From: JAGWAJ01 sp965215155
GTDB taxonomy: Bacteria; Acidobacteriota; Vicinamibacteria; Vicinamibacterales; UBA8438
Assembly (NCBI GenBank): GCA_965215155.1
Contig: CBDCCY010000002.1
Coordinates: 186,001 to 250,000, forward strand
Reading direction: 5' to 3'
DNA: 64,000 bases
How positions within the stretch are numbered: position 1 is the stretch's first letter; the number at the start of each line of letters is the position of its first letter. A program made the translations under genes and the position numbers. Below, one piece after another: positions 24,929-34,588 of the stretch. The notes under the pieces are model-generated. The model worked only from the letters and a program-made list of their open reading frames with translations, was not told where the DNA came from and ran no database searches.

Positions 24929-26017
24929 CTAGTGTGCACCGTCAGAAATACGTGAGCAGTAACGCTTCAGGGATTCCAGGATCTGCTCGGCGGTCTTCGT
25001 CCAGACGAAGGGCTTGGGGTCTTCGTTGTAGACCGCCAGGTACTCCTTGATCGCCGCCTCGAGTGCTTGGGTGCTGCGATGGGTTCCACGCCGGATCTGC
25101 TGCCGGGTGATCTCGGCGAACCAACGCTCTACCTGGTTGAGCCACGATGCGCTCGTGGGCGTGAAGTGCAGGTGATACCGAGGACGCCGTGCCAGCCAGT
25201 CGTGGATCATCGCCGTCTTGTGCGTGCCGTAGTTGTCCAGCACCAGGTGGATGTCGAGGTCGGGCGGCACCGCCTTGTCGATCACGGCGAGGAAGCGCTT
25301 GAACTCCACCGAGCGGTGCTTCCGAAAGCACCTGCCGATCACCTCGCCGGTGGCGGTGTTCAGGGCCGCGAACAACGAGGTCGTGCCGTGCCGTCGATAG
25401 TCGTGTGTCCGCTGCTCCGGTGCTCCCGGACGCATCGGCAACACCGGCTGGGTACGGTTCAACGCCTGGATCTGCGACTTCTCATCCACACACAGCACCA
25501 CCGCTCGCTCCGGCGGATGCAGGTACAGCCCCACGATATCGCGCACTTTCTCGATGAACAACGGGTCTCGCGACAGCTTGAAGGTCTCGCTGCGATGGGG
25601 CTTGAGCGCGAACGCGCGCCACACGCGGCCGACGGTCGAAGCGCTCAGCCCGCAGGCTCGGGCCATCGACTCCCGGCTCCAATGCGTCGCCCCCCGTGGG
25701 GTCGTCTCCAGCGTCCGGACCACGACCCGTTCGACGTCCTCGTCCGACACCCGGCGCGGCGCGCCCGGCCGTGGTTCGTCCAGCAAGCCGTCGCAGCCGT
25801 TGCGCAGGAACCGCCGCCGCCACTTGCCGACCGTGGCCCGCGTCGTGCCCAGAGCCTGCGCCACGACCTGGTCGCTCCGTCCCGCGGCGCTCTGCAGCAC
25901 GATGCGTGCCCTCAGGGCCAGAGCCTGCGCGGTATTGCGCCGGCGCAGCCAACCCTCCAGTTCCTCGCGCTGTGCGTCCGAGACCTCCGGGACCTCTCGT
26001 GTGTAATGGTTCGGCAC
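24929..26017 (-). CDS. IS630-family transposase, copy 1 (canonical C-terminus)
   Basis: A 362-residue DDE transposase: N-terminal helix-turn-helix (GTTRATVGKWRRRF), then the catalytic triad in VDEKSQ, DNYGTHK and NQVERWFAEI. Of the four copies in the window only this one keeps the normal IS630 tail ILESLKRYCSRISDGAH. GTG 26017 follows a GCGAGGAGG ribosome site. The stop TAG is formed by the element end and the TA target. Confidence 0.93.
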   Translation of the reverse strand: MPNHYTREVPEVSDAQREELEGWLRRRNTAQALALRARIVLQSAAGRSDQVVAQALGTTRATVGKWRRRFLRNGCDGLLDEPRPGAPRRVSDEDVERVVVRTLETTPRGATHWSRESMARACGLSASTVGRVWRAFALKPHRSETFKLSRDPLFIEKVRDIVGLYLHPPERAVVLCVDEKSQIQALNRTQPVLPMRPGAPEQRTHDYRRHGTTSLFAALNTATGEVIGRCFRKHRSVEFKRFLAVIDKAVPPDLDIHLVLDNYGTHKTAMIHDWLARRPRYHLHFTPTSASWLNQVERWFAEITRQQIRRGTHRSTQALEAAIKEYLAVYNEDPKPFVWTKTAEQILESLKRYCSRISDGAH

Positions 26018-26091
26018 GGCCCTCCTCGCTTCCGGGCCGACCGTACCACGAGCCGATTCTACTGGTCAAGAACTTCAGGCGTTGGACACTA
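24930..26091 (-). mobile_element. IS630-family insertion, copy 1
   Basis: About 1.16 kb, bounded by the TA dinucleotides at 24930-24931 and 26090-26091. The ends read TAGTGTGCACCGTCAG and, on the other side, CAGGCGTTGGACACTA. Copies 2-4 have the same ends. It lies between the E1 gene and group II intron B. Confidence 0.92.
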
Positions 26092-26174
26092 GGAGCCTGT
26101 GGTGGTGCGCCGTGAAGGCGCCATTCCTCAGCGGGTGCGAATCCCGCCCGGCAACTGTCGTGTGTGGACGCCTC

Positions 26175-26676
26175 CAAGAATGCAAGCCTTTTGTGAGTCT
26201 CCTCCTCCTTTGTCCGCGACAACGCAGCGGCTCCCCACGCCGCGATTGCTCCGCTGGAACGCGGGCCAGCTTTCCAGCTGGCCCGCAACGAGCTTCGCGC
26301 ACGGTTGGCTGCGGCAGTCACCCAGAGGGCCGGAGCGGAGCGGAGGACCCGCGCCAGCGGGTTGACGGCCGCGGGTGACCGTGCGCACCGACGGTGTCTG
26401 CCTGTTTGGGGGAAGGAGCTCATTGCTTCAGATGATCCGGTGCATGCGGTCAGGTGCTGTCGTGTGTCCGGCCTCATTGATTGCGGCATGTCACCCGCCG
26501 CGGGCCCGTATGGAGATACGCGGGTCGGGTCCAACATCGCTCCAGTGTGCTCAAAGGCACCTGACAGTTGTCTGGTTTTCCCGACCTCGTCTCGTTGACC
26601 GTTTGCCCTTACCATCCTCTCGACCTGCTCGCATTCCCTCAGACAGTCGAACCAGCTTCGTTTGCTCAGGCGGTGA
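26175..26676 (-). ncRNA. Non-coding end of the IS1111-type element, candidate bridge/seek RNA
   Basis: About 500 bases without a convincing gene lie downstream of the transposase. They include a strong hairpin, GCGGGCCAGCT-TTCC-AGCTGGCCCGC (about 26261-26286). In the IS1111 group the guide RNA that selects donor and target DNA is encoded on this side of the recombinase. That an RNA is made here is inference from family architecture. Confidence 0.35.
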
Positions 26677-27699
26677 TCAGGCGGTGACGGCCGGCGCGCG
26701 GTACTGTTCGTTCTTCGTCATGAGCGCCCAGGCGATGCGCGCCATGCGGTTGGCCAGCGCCACGGCGACCAGCATGCGCGGCTTGCGAGCCAGCATCCGG
26801 GCCAGCCAGGGGTCCTTCGTGCCGCGACGCGCCGCCCAGCCCACCGTCGCCATCGCGCCGACGACCAGGAGCCGCCGGAGATCGCGCTGACCCATCTTCG
26901 AGATCCTGCCGAGCTTCGGCTTCCCGCCGGTCGAGCTCTGCCGGGGGACCAGGCCCAGCCAAGCCGCGAAGTCCCGGCCGCGCCGGAAGCTCTCCAGTGG
27001 CGGAGCGAAGGCCTGGATCGCCATCGCGGACAGCGGCCCGATTCCCGGGATACTCATCAGCCGCACCGTCTGTTCGTCTTCGCGCGCCCGCTCACGCAGT
27101 TCCTGCTCGAGCTCCCCGATCTTCGCGTCGAGCTCGTCGAGCTGAACGAACAGCAGCGCGCCCAGCTCCCGAACCGGGCCCGGCAGCCCCGAATCGGCAT
27201 CTTCAATCGCCTCCGCCAGCCGCTCGACATGCGCCGGCCCTTGCGGCGCGACGACGCCGAACTCCGCAAAGTGTCCACGCAGCGCGTTGATCGTCTGGGT
27301 GCGCTGACGAACCAGCAGTTCGCGCGTGCGGAACAGCATGCCGTGAGACTGCTGCTCCCGCGTCTTCACCGCCACGAAGCGCATCGTCGGCCGCGAGGCC
27401 GCCTCGCAGATTGCTTCGGCGTCAGCCGCGTCGTTCTTCTGCCGTTTGACGAACGGCTTCACGTAGATCGGCGGGACCAGCTTCACCTCGTGGCCGAGCT
27501 CCCCGATCTCTCGGCCCCAGTGGTGCGAACTCGCGCACGCCTCCATCGCGACGACGCATGGAGGATGCGACGCCACAAACTCCAGCACCCTGTCCCGGCT
27601 CAGCTTCTTGCGGAAGGCAACCGACCCGTCCGCCCGGGCGCCGTGAAGCTGAAAACTGCGCTTCGCCAGATCGATTCCGATGATGGTAGCGTGTTCCAT
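26677..27699 (-). CDS. IS110-family transposase (DEDD recombinase)
   Basis: A 340-residue protein with the N-terminal RuvC-like DEDD residues in GIDLAKRSFQL, VAMEACASSHHW and KNDAADAEAI, a central coiled coil, and a C-terminal Transposase_20 domain (LMSIPGIGPLSAMAI, SSTGGKPKLGRIS). It works as an RNA-guided recombinase. ATG 27699. The gene is intact. Confidence 0.93.
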   Translation of the reverse strand: MEHATIIGIDLAKRSFQLHGARADGSVAFRKKLSRDRVLEFVASHPPCVVAMEACASSHHWGREIGELGHEVKLVPPIYVKPFVKRQKNDAADAEAICEAASRPTMRFVAVKTREQQSHGMLFRTRELLVRQRTQTINALRGHFAEFGVVAPQGPAHVERLAEAIEDADSGLPGPVRELGALLFVQLDELDAKIGELEQELRERAREDEQTVRLMSIPGIGPLSAMAIQAFAPPLESFRRGRDFAAWLGLVPRQSSTGGKPKLGRISKMGQRDLRRLLVVGAMATVGWAARRGTKDPWLARMLARKPRMLVAVALANRMARIAWALMTKNEQYRAPAVTA

Positions 27700-28163
27700 T
27701 GGATGCCTCCTCCTTCAGGTGGTGCGTCACAGCAGCCCCACCTTGGCACATCGCGATGCCGTCGAGAGGAGGCGTCCACCCCATCACTCCAGCCGGTAGC
27801 AGTCGGAGCGGACGAAGGAGGCAACGACATCGGCTGAAGCACTCCGACGACAAGGGCCACGTTGGGTGGCTCAGCGACCCTGCGGGCCGCAACGCGAGTG
27901 AACGCCGAGCAGGCCCCGAAACCTGTGATGCGGAAGCCGACCCGCCTGCCACACGGGGAAGGCTGCCAGCGGTCGGGAAGCGAGCGACGGGAGCACCGAC
28001 CGCTTCCGCCGGGGTATTGGCGACGGCACGCATGGAAGAGGGGAGTGGGCGCAACACGGGAAGCCCTGGCGGTGGCGTGGCACGCGCCAACCGACAGCCC
28101 GCGAGGGTCGGGTCGGGCCGCGCAGGGTGGCGGAGAGGCCCGCAGTACCGGGGAAGCCGGGTA

Positions 28164-29561
28164 ATGCCGGTGGAGGGAAGGGGCCTCGGTTCGAGAGCAG
28201 CGCATGACGGAGGGCGGGACGTGGGGACTGGCGCGAGCCTAACAGCCTCAGAACGAGTTCGGCGACTCCAGACGGCGCTACATGCGAAAGCGAAGGAAGC
28301 TCCGGGCTTCCGGTTCTACTCGCTGAGCGACAAGGTGTGGCGCGAGGACGTGCTCGCGGTCGCCTGGCAGGCCGTACGCCGCAACGGCGGCGCGGCCGGG
28401 GTGGACGGCGAGACGGTCCCCGACATCGAGTCGTTCGGGGTGGACCGGTGGCTGGGAGCACTGGCGCGGGACTTGAAGGCGGGGACCTACCGGCCGCGTG
28501 CGGTTCGACAGGTCCTCATCCCGAAGAAGCAACGCGGGACGTTCCGACCGTTGGGCATTCCGTGTCTCCGGGACCGGGTGGCGCAGACGGCGGCGATGCT
28601 GGTGTTGTCGCCGATCTTCGAGGCCGACCTGCAACCGGAGCAATACGCCTATCGGCCGGGCCGGGACGCGCATGACGCGGTCAAACGCGTTCACCGGCTG
28701 CTGACGACGGGCCACGGGGAGGTGGTGGACGCCGACCTGTCGGACTACTTCGGCCAGATACCGCACGCCGAGTTGATGCAGTCCATCGCGCGTCGCGTGA
28801 GCGACGGGCGGCTGCTGGGCTGGGTCAAGGCGTGGCTGGAAATGGCAGTGGAGGAGGACGACGGGCGCGGCGGTCGCCGCCGTACGAACCGGGCGCGTCG
28901 GGAGCGGAAGGGGACCCCGCAAGGGTCACCGATTTCGCCGCTGTTCAGCAACATCTACATGCGTCGCTTCATCCTGGGCTGGAAGGTGCTGGGCCATGCC
29001 CGGCGCTTCAAGGCGGAAATCGTCAAATACGCGGACGACTTCGCGGTTCTGGGCCGAGCGCCGGCAGCGGAGATGCTGGCGGCGGTTGCGGCGCTGATGA
29101 AGCGTCTGAAGCTGCCGATGAACGCCGAGAAGACCCGCTGCTGCCGGGTGCCGGAGGAACCGATGATGTTCCTCGGCTACCGGATTGGCCGCAACTACCG
29201 GCCGGTCACGGGTGCCGCCTACATCGGCACCCGCCCGAGTCGAGAGAGCGTCCGGAGCATCTGCCGTCGTATGAGCGAGCTGACGACGCCGCGAGACGGG
29301 CTCCTGCCGCCGAGGGTCGTGGTGGCGCGCCTCAACCGGATGCTGACCGGCTGGGCGAACTACTTCACCCTGGGGCAGGTCAGCCCGGCCTACGAGGCGG
29401 TCGACCGGCACGCGACGCGGCGGCTGCGCCAGTGGCTCTGTCGCAAGCACAAGGTGCGGACCGGGAAAGAGGTGCGCTTCCCGGCCGAGCGGCTCTGGCA
29501 GGAGTACGGGCTCACGCGCCTTGCACCGCGCACGACGAGCTTTCCGTGGGCGAAGGCATGA
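28164..29561 (+). CDS. Group II intron reverse transcriptase/maturase (intron B)
   Basis: A 465-residue RT with GTYRPRAVRQVLIPKK, GIPCLRDRVAQTAAM, KGTPQGSPISPLFSNIYM and catalytic KYADDFAVL, then a maturase segment RMLTGWANYFTLG. No HNH endonuclease domain follows. ATG 28164 is taken as the start; the open frame upstream runs through intron RNA and the IS. The sequence differs clearly from the intron A protein, so the two introns came independently. Confidence 0.92.
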   Translation: MPVEGRGLGSRAAHDGGRDVGTGASLTASERVRRLQTALHAKAKEAPGFRFYSLSDKVWREDVLAVAWQAVRRNGGAAGVDGETVPDIESFGVDRWLGALARDLKAGTYRPRAVRQVLIPKKQRGTFRPLGIPCLRDRVAQTAAMLVLSPIFEADLQPEQYAYRPGRDAHDAVKRVHRLLTTGHGEVVDADLSDYFGQIPHAELMQSIARRVSDGRLLGWVKAWLEMAVEEDDGRGGRRRTNRARRERKGTPQGSPISPLFSNIYMRRFILGWKVLGHARRFKAEIVKYADDFAVLGRAPAAEMLAAVAALMKRLKLPMNAEKTRCCRVPEEPMMFLGYRIGRNYRPVTGAAYIGTRPSRESVRSICRRMSELTTPRDGLLPPRVVVARLNRMLTGWANYFTLGQVSPAYEAVDRHATRRLRQWLCRKHKVRTGKEVRFPAERLWQEYGLTRLAPRTTSFPWAKA

Positions 29562-29572
29562 ATCTCGTCCGA

Positions 29573-29606
29573 GAGCCGGATGCGGGAGATCCGCACGTCC
29601 GGTTCG
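29573..29606 (+). other. Domain V of group II intron B
   Basis: Starts GAGCCGGATGCGG, has a GAGA loop, and closes with CCGCACGTCCGGTTC, the catalytic hairpin of the ribozyme. It begins 12 bases after the RT stop. The following 29607-29690 should form domain VI. Confidence 0.9.
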
Positions 29607-29776
29607 ATGAGCGGCGACTGGAAACGGAGTCACGGCGAGGAGTGAGGCACCGGCCCTGGGCGAAAGCCGCCGGGAACAGCTACCCCCATCCGCCTACCAC
29701 CACCGCGCCAGTCGTCGACTCTACAAAGTCTTGGGTGTGGGTCGACGTATTGACGTTGTGCACCTAGACTGTTGCC

Positions 29777-31150
29777 ATGGCGATGGGAACGACGCGGGAC
29801 GACGGGTCGCAACAGTCGATGTGGGTGGCGGCGTCGGATCTGCCGCACGGCGGAGGCCATCCGTTCTACACGCGTGTGAACGAACTTCTGGAGGCTGCCG
29901 GTTTCGATGCGTTCGCTGAGAAGCTGTGTGCACCGTTCCATGCGCGGATGGGTCGTCCGAGTCTGGCGCCTGGGCGCTACTTTCGGCTGCTGCTGGTCGG
30001 CTACTTCGAGGGCCTGGACTCGGAGCGTGCGATTGCCTGGCGGGTGTCCGATTCGCTGAGCCTGCGGTCGTTCTTGCACCTGGCGCCGCCGGCAGCGCCG
30101 CCGGATCATTCGACCCTCTCGCGGACGCGGCGGCTTTTGAGCGTGGAGGCGCATGCGACGGTCTTCACGTGGGTGTTGCAGCGGCTTGCGGATGCCGGGC
30201 TGGTGCGGGGCAAGACGGTAGGCATCGACGCGACGACGCTGGAGGCGAACGCGGCGATGCGGAGCATCGTCCGGCGGGACACGGGCGAGGACTACACGGC
30301 GTTTCTGACGCGGCTGGCCGCGGCCTCGGGCATCGCGACGCCGACGCGGGCGGAGTTGGCGCGGTTCGACCGGTCGCGGAAGAAGCAGACATCGAACGCT
30401 GCGTGGACCCATCCGCAGGACCCGGATGCGCGGGTGACGAAGATGAAGGACGGTCGGACGCATCTGGCCCACAAGACCGAGCAGGCAGTGGACCTGGAGA
30501 CCGGCGCGGTGGTGGGCCTGACGGTGGCGGGCGCCGACACGGGCGACACGGCGACGTTGCTCGACACGCTGGTGGCGGCGGCCGAGCAGGTGGAGGCGGT
30601 ATTGCCGGACGAGCCGGGGATTGCAGAAGTGGTCGGCGACAAGGGCTACCACAGCAACGAGACGGTGACGGCGTTGCGGGCCGTGGGGCTGCGCAGCTAC
30701 CTCTCGGAGCCGGACCGGGGCCGGCGGTGCTGGAAGGGGAAGCGCGAGGCCCGCGACGCCGTCTATGCCAACCGGCGGCGGATTCGCGGGCAGCGGGGCC
30801 GCCGGCTGCTGCGGTGCCGCGGGGAGTTGCTCGAGCGGCCGTTTGCGCACCTGTATGAAACCGGCGGCATGCGGCGGGTGCACCTTCGCGGGCACCCGAA
30901 CATCCTCAAGCGGTTGCTCGTGCACGCCGCCGGGTGCAACCTGGGGCTGCTGCTGCGGCAGGTGTTTGGCGTCGGCACGCCGCGCAGCCTGCAGGGCCGT
31001 ATGGTCACCCGGTTTCGCGCCCTGCGCAGGCGCTTGGGGGACCTCTGCGGCTTTCTCACGCGCCTCCGCGCGCTCCTGACGTCTATCGTGTCGTCGATCG
31101 CTGCTTCACCCCACGATCAGAGCTGTCGCTCATCCTCGCGAAGAGGATGA
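29777..31150 (+). CDS. IS5/IS1182-type transposase
   Basis: A 457-residue DDE transposase with an N-terminal DUF772-type region (MGRPSLAPGRYFRLLLVGY), the first catalytic Asp in VGIDATTLEANA, the second in VVGDKGYHSNE and a C-terminal Arg-rich Glu region (RRRIRGQRG, RPFAHLYETGG). ATG 29777. The ends of the element could not be fixed: no clear inverted repeat is seen in 29691-29776 or 31151-31167. IS630 copy 2 begins 18 bases after the stop. Confidence 0.85.
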   Translation: MAMGTTRDDGSQQSMWVAASDLPHGGGHPFYTRVNELLEAAGFDAFAEKLCAPFHARMGRPSLAPGRYFRLLLVGYFEGLDSERAIAWRVSDSLSLRSFLHLAPPAAPPDHSTLSRTRRLLSVEAHATVFTWVLQRLADAGLVRGKTVGIDATTLEANAAMRSIVRRDTGEDYTAFLTRLAAASGIATPTRAELARFDRSRKKQTSNAAWTHPQDPDARVTKMKDGRTHLAHKTEQAVDLETGAVVGLTVAGADTGDTATLLDTLVAAAEQVEAVLPDEPGIAEVVGDKGYHSNETVTALRAVGLRSYLSEPDRGRRCWKGKREARDAVYANRRRIRGQRGRRLLRCRGELLERPFAHLYETGGMRRVHLRGHPNILKRLLVHAAGCNLGLLLRQVFGVGTPRSLQGRMVTRFRALRRRLGDLCGFLTRLRALLTSIVSSIAASPHDQSCRSSSRRG

Positions 31151-31167
31151 CTTGCGCCACGGGCTGC

Positions 31168-32327
31168 TAGTGTCCAACGCCTGAAGTTCTTGACCAGTAG
31201 AATCGGCTCGTGGTACGGTCGGCCCGGAAGCGAGGAGGGCCGTGCCGAACCATTACACACGAGAGGTCCCGGAGGTCTCGGACGCACAGCGCGAGGAACT
31301 GGAGGGTTGGCTGCGCCGGCGCAATACCGCGCAGGCTCTGGCCCTGAGGGCACGCATCGTGCTGCAGAGCGCCGCGGGACGGAGCGACCAGGTCGTGGCG
31401 CAGGCTCTGGGCACGACGCGGGCCACGGTCGGCAAGTGGCGGCGGCGGTTCCTGCGCAACGGCTGCGACGGCTTGCTGGACGAACCACGGCCGGGCGCGC
31501 CGCGCCGGGTGTCGGACGAGGACGTCGAACGGGTCGTGGTCCGGACGCTGGAGACGACCCCACGGGGGGCGACGCATTGGAGCCGGGAGTCGATGGCCCG
31601 AGCCTGCGGGCTGAGCGCTTCGACCGTCGGCCGCGTGTGGCGCGCGTTCGCGCTCAAGCCCCATCGCAGCGAGACCTTCAAGCTGTCGCGAGACCCGTTG
31701 TTCATCGAGAAAGTGCGCGATATCGTGGGGCTGTACCTGCATCCGCCGGAGCGAGCGGTGGTGCTGTGTGTGGATGAGAAGTCGCAGATCCAGGCGTTGA
31801 ACCGTACCCAGCCGGTGTTGCCGATGCGTCCGGGAGCACCGGAGCAGCGGACACACGACTATCGACGGCACGGCACGACCTCGTTGTTCGCGGCCCTGAA
31901 CACCGCCACCGGCGAGGTGATCGGCAGGTGCTTTCGGAAGCACCGCTCGGTGGAGTTCAAGCGCTTCCTCGCCGTGATCGACAAGGCGGTGCCGCCCGAC
32001 CTCGACATCCACCTGGTGCTGGACAACTACGGCACGCACAAGACGGCGATGATCCACGACTGGCTGGCACGGCGTCCTCGGTATCACCTGCACTTCACGC
32101 CCACGAGCGCATCGTGGCTCAACCAGGTAGAGCGTTGGTTCGCCGAGATCACCCGGCAGCAGATCCGGCGTGGAACCCATCGCAGCACCCAAGCACTCGA
32201 GGCGGCGATCAAGGAGTACCTGGCGGTCTACAACGAAGACCCCAAGCCCTTCGTCTGGACGAAGACCGCCGAGCAGATCGGAATCCCTGAAGCGTTACTG
32301 CTCACGTATTTCTGACGGTGCACACTA
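31168..32327 (+). mobile_element. IS630-family insertion, copy 2
   Basis: Bounded by TA at 31168-31169 and 32326-32327, opposite in orientation to copy 1. It cuts off the 3' end of the 4-TM membrane protein gene, which enters the element from the right. Confidence 0.92.
31242..32315 (+). CDS. IS630-family transposase, copy 2 (altered C-terminus)
   Basis: Identical in layout to copy 1 up to residue about 344, with the DDE triad intact. Two bases are missing after GAGCAGATC compared with copy 1, so the tail becomes GIPEALLLTYF (357 residues). The change removes the last helix of the family. Activity may be reduced. Confidence 0.9.
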   Translation: MPNHYTREVPEVSDAQREELEGWLRRRNTAQALALRARIVLQSAAGRSDQVVAQALGTTRATVGKWRRRFLRNGCDGLLDEPRPGAPRRVSDEDVERVVVRTLETTPRGATHWSRESMARACGLSASTVGRVWRAFALKPHRSETFKLSRDPLFIEKVRDIVGLYLHPPERAVVLCVDEKSQIQALNRTQPVLPMRPGAPEQRTHDYRRHGTTSLFAALNTATGEVIGRCFRKHRSVEFKRFLAVIDKAVPPDLDIHLVLDNYGTHKTAMIHDWLARRPRYHLHFTPTSASWLNQVERWFAEITRQQIRRGTHRSTQALEAAIKEYLAVYNEDPKPFVWTKTAEQIGIPEALLLTYF

Positions 32328-32970
32328 GTCGTGCAGCAACTGCATTCGTGACCATTCTATTTCCGCTCTGTCGGGCCGCCTGACCCACTAGCAAAACGAC
32401 CAGGAGAAGAGTGAGTAGCACCCATGTTGTGGGATGCTGAATTCCTACATACACTGCGGCCACCCGCCACACGAGAAGGCCCGCAAGCAGAATAGTCAAA
32501 CCAGCCATGGCATCACGATAGAGAAGAAAGCTGCCATGCGCTTGCATCACTTGTGGCGCGCCCCGTGCAGGCGCATATATGAGCTTGTACCAGTACGAGT
32601 TCTGGTCGTCTTCCGCCATGTCCTTGGCAAATAGCTCAGGCCACTCGCTCTTCAGATCGTCCAGTCGAAACCGCGGATCCCGCGTGCAAATGGCTTCGCA
32701 GCGATGTCCGGGCAAAACGTTGCGAAGACGGAGGAATACAATAACGTGCTTCGCAGAATTCGGTAGAAGATGCGATACGACGCCCGCAAAACTCGTCAGC
32801 GCCGCCACAACGCCTGCCTTGGCCAGCCAAGCTGTGAGAACTACAGCCTCCTCCGTTCCCCACTGAACGAAGGCAAGGAGAGCAAATGTACCGCTGTATA
32901 TGGCAACCAAGGACGTAACATTCTGTGCTTTAAGACTCGTCTCCACCTGGTTTTCACTCCTCATCTTCAT
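32327..32970 (-). pseudogene. Four-helix membrane protein, 3' end cut by IS630
   Basis: About 214 native residues. Two membrane helices lie near the N-terminus (SLVAIYSGTFALLAFV, WLAKAGVVAALTSFAGVV), followed by a soluble segment of about 80 residues and two more helices (AGLTILLAGLLVWRVAAV, WVLLTLLLVVLLV). The ATG overlaps the end of the MBL hydrolase gene by 17 bases, so the two were coupled. The layout recalls SLATT/S-4TM effector proteins of conflict systems; this is a guess from topology. The frame now ends in the IS (VCTVRNT). Confidence 0.6.
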
Positions 32971-34049
32971 ATTCCCAGTGGTACGGCTCTTGACTCACCG
33001 CAGTCCAGCCGGGCCGTTGGGGAGCGTCGTGAGAGTGACAAATCGTGCGACCTCTTGTCGCCATTGCATACACGCCGCGATGTGTGAAGGCATTCATCAC
33101 TGCCTTTCGCGGATGTTTCGGTTCACCCTTCTTCGATGTGGACGCGATCGCGGTTATCGCCCGGGACTGCCCCTGCGGTAGCGGTGGACCGATCAGACGG
33201 TTGAGAATTGTCGGTCCAACGTTGCGCCGACTGCCATGGTGAGGAATCTGCACGAACCGTAGGTCAGTCACGCCGGTGTCCCAAGGGAGTTGATCAACCG
33301 CATGCGATAGAGCTGTAATACCCGCGTCGCCGGTAAACAACAAGCAGCGATGATCCACCAAGAGCTGGGAAACAACACTCGAGTTGTTCTCCGCTGATGT
33401 CGTATCCTCGTCGTCGAGATGGTCGCCTCCCCAGGCTGAGATGAATCTTCTCATCTTTCTTCCAACGAGTTCCGGCTAGGGTCGTTAGACGCGAGGCGAC
33501 CGTCGGTTTGGTTGCTGGCATTCCGTCGAACTCCGGAATAAGGCCTTCGTAGTAGTCGATGGATGGACCGAGAACAGCGAACTCCCCTTTATTGTGCAGG
33601 GAAGTACCCGCAAAGGGCTCTACGATATGTATCTTGAGTTTCGCAGCCTTGTTCACAAGATCGCTCGCCGTGTCAAGGTTCCGTCGAAGTCTCTGGCCAA
33701 GACTGTGATCAGTCACCCGGCCATCGGCGAATCGACTGGCCAACCCATGATTGTGGCGCCAAGGTTGATGTATCCATAGCTCGCGTACTCTCAGTTGGTC
33801 GAGTACGACCTCCAACCCGTTAATGTGGTCCTGATCGGCATGCGTGGACACCACCGCGTCAATAAGGTCGGTACCGTAGTACGTCTTTACGTGGTTGGAC
33901 AATTGGTGCCCCGAGTCCTGAAAACCGCCGTCGATTACCACAACGCGCTGCTGCTCCCTCAGGCCATGCAAATTGCCCCAACGAATGGCAATGGCATCGC
34001 CGCTCTTGGATTCCTGACCTGCGCCGATGAAATCTACTTGGTAGCCCAT
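32954..34049 (-). pseudogene. MBL-fold metallo-hydrolase with a frameshift
   Basis: A ComEC-type beta-lactamase-fold hydrolase: the motif THADQDH (H-x-D-x-D-H) lies about 90 residues in, then LLFTGDAG and IPHHGSRRN supply the remaining metal ligands. ATG 34049 (MGYQVDFIGAGQ) is the natural start. Near 33450 the frame changes after TRWKKDEK; the continuation FISAWGGDHLDDEDT and the rest are in a second frame to TGA 32954. One extra A would explain it. With the 4-TM gene it forms a two-gene unit that now looks inactive. 34050-34214 holds no gene. Confidence 0.75.
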
Positions 34050-34214
34050 GACATATGTTGCCTCAGCAGGTGTCGTTCTTGAGGACTGTCGCCAATGCGT
34101 ATCAGTATAGCCTGGGCAGTCCTGCGTGCTGGGGCGACGTACTAGACCCAACGCGCTTCGGCCGTCGGCGCTGGCACTGCCAAGTCCCTGCGGCGGACGC
34201 GAGGCTGTCCGCGT

Positions 34215-34577
34215 TCACGCGCGGGAGCGCAGAGGCGGTCGCGGCTTGATCACCAACTTCAGGTCCGAGTCCAGCACCTCTGCCACCCGCACCATCGTTT
34301 TCAACTCGATATTCTGGACGTGACCGGAGAACAGCCGGGAAATCGTCGGTTGAGTCACACCCAACTGACGCGCGATGGCTGACCGGGAGAGGCCGAGTTC
34401 GGCTCGCCTCATCTCGAGCATCTGGACGAACTCGAGAAGATGACGTTGCGTCGCGATGCGTGCGGCCTGTTCCGGGGTGCGCCGCTTCTGCAGGCGTGGC
34501 AGGACACGTCCGCTGATGGTGGTTGGCCGGGCAGCTGGCTCCTCCGGACTGATCGCGTTGGTCTGTGTACGTTGCAT
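34215..34577 (-). CDS. XRE-type antitoxin (HigA-like)
   Basis: A 120-residue protein with a helix-turn-helix (GLSRSAIARQLGVTQPTISR) and the C-terminal tail VAEVLDSDLKLVIKPR. It follows the toxin gene by 11 bases, the toxin-first order typical of HigBA modules. It should bind the upstream palindrome and repress both genes. Confidence 0.85.
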   Translation of the reverse strand: MQRTQTNAISPEEPAARPTTISGRVLPRLQKRRTPEQAARIATQRHLLEFVQMLEMRRAELGLSRSAIARQLGVTQPTISRLFSGHVQNIELKTMVRVAEVLDSDLKLVIKPRPPLRSRA

Positions 34578-34588
34578 TGTTCTACTCG

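Larger units (their letters stand above)
26164..27778 (-). mobile_element. IS110-family (IS1111 group) insertion inside intron B
   Basis: The element is framed by the inverted pair TGGACGCCTCC (26164-26174) and GGAGGCGTCCA (27768-27778). The transposase lies near the right side with about 500 non-coding bases behind it. The surrounding intron sequence matches across the gap, showing insertion into domain I. Exact ends may extend a few bases, as IS1111 elements have subterminal repeats. Confidence 0.75.
26105..29690 (+). mobile_element. Group II intron B, with a nested IS110/IS1111 element
   Basis: The 5' end GTGCGCCGTGAAGG (26105) fits GUGYG and is followed by the domain I motif CAGCGGGTGCGAATCCCGCC. 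That 5' piece is cut off after about 60 bases by an IS1111-type element and resumes near 27780 with GCCGGTAGCAGTCGGAGC and GGCTGAAGCACTCCGACGAC. It then runs through a reverse transcriptase gene and a clear domain V. The 3' end is uncertain (29684-29697). Intron B is not a copy of intron A. It opens 13 bases beyond IS630 copy 1. Confidence 0.8.

Noticed and set aside
25067..26092. Open frames antisense to the IS630 transposases (also at 31167, 37757 and 57256)
   Set aside because: They recur only because the IS recurs, and read as the reverse strand of a DDE transposase.
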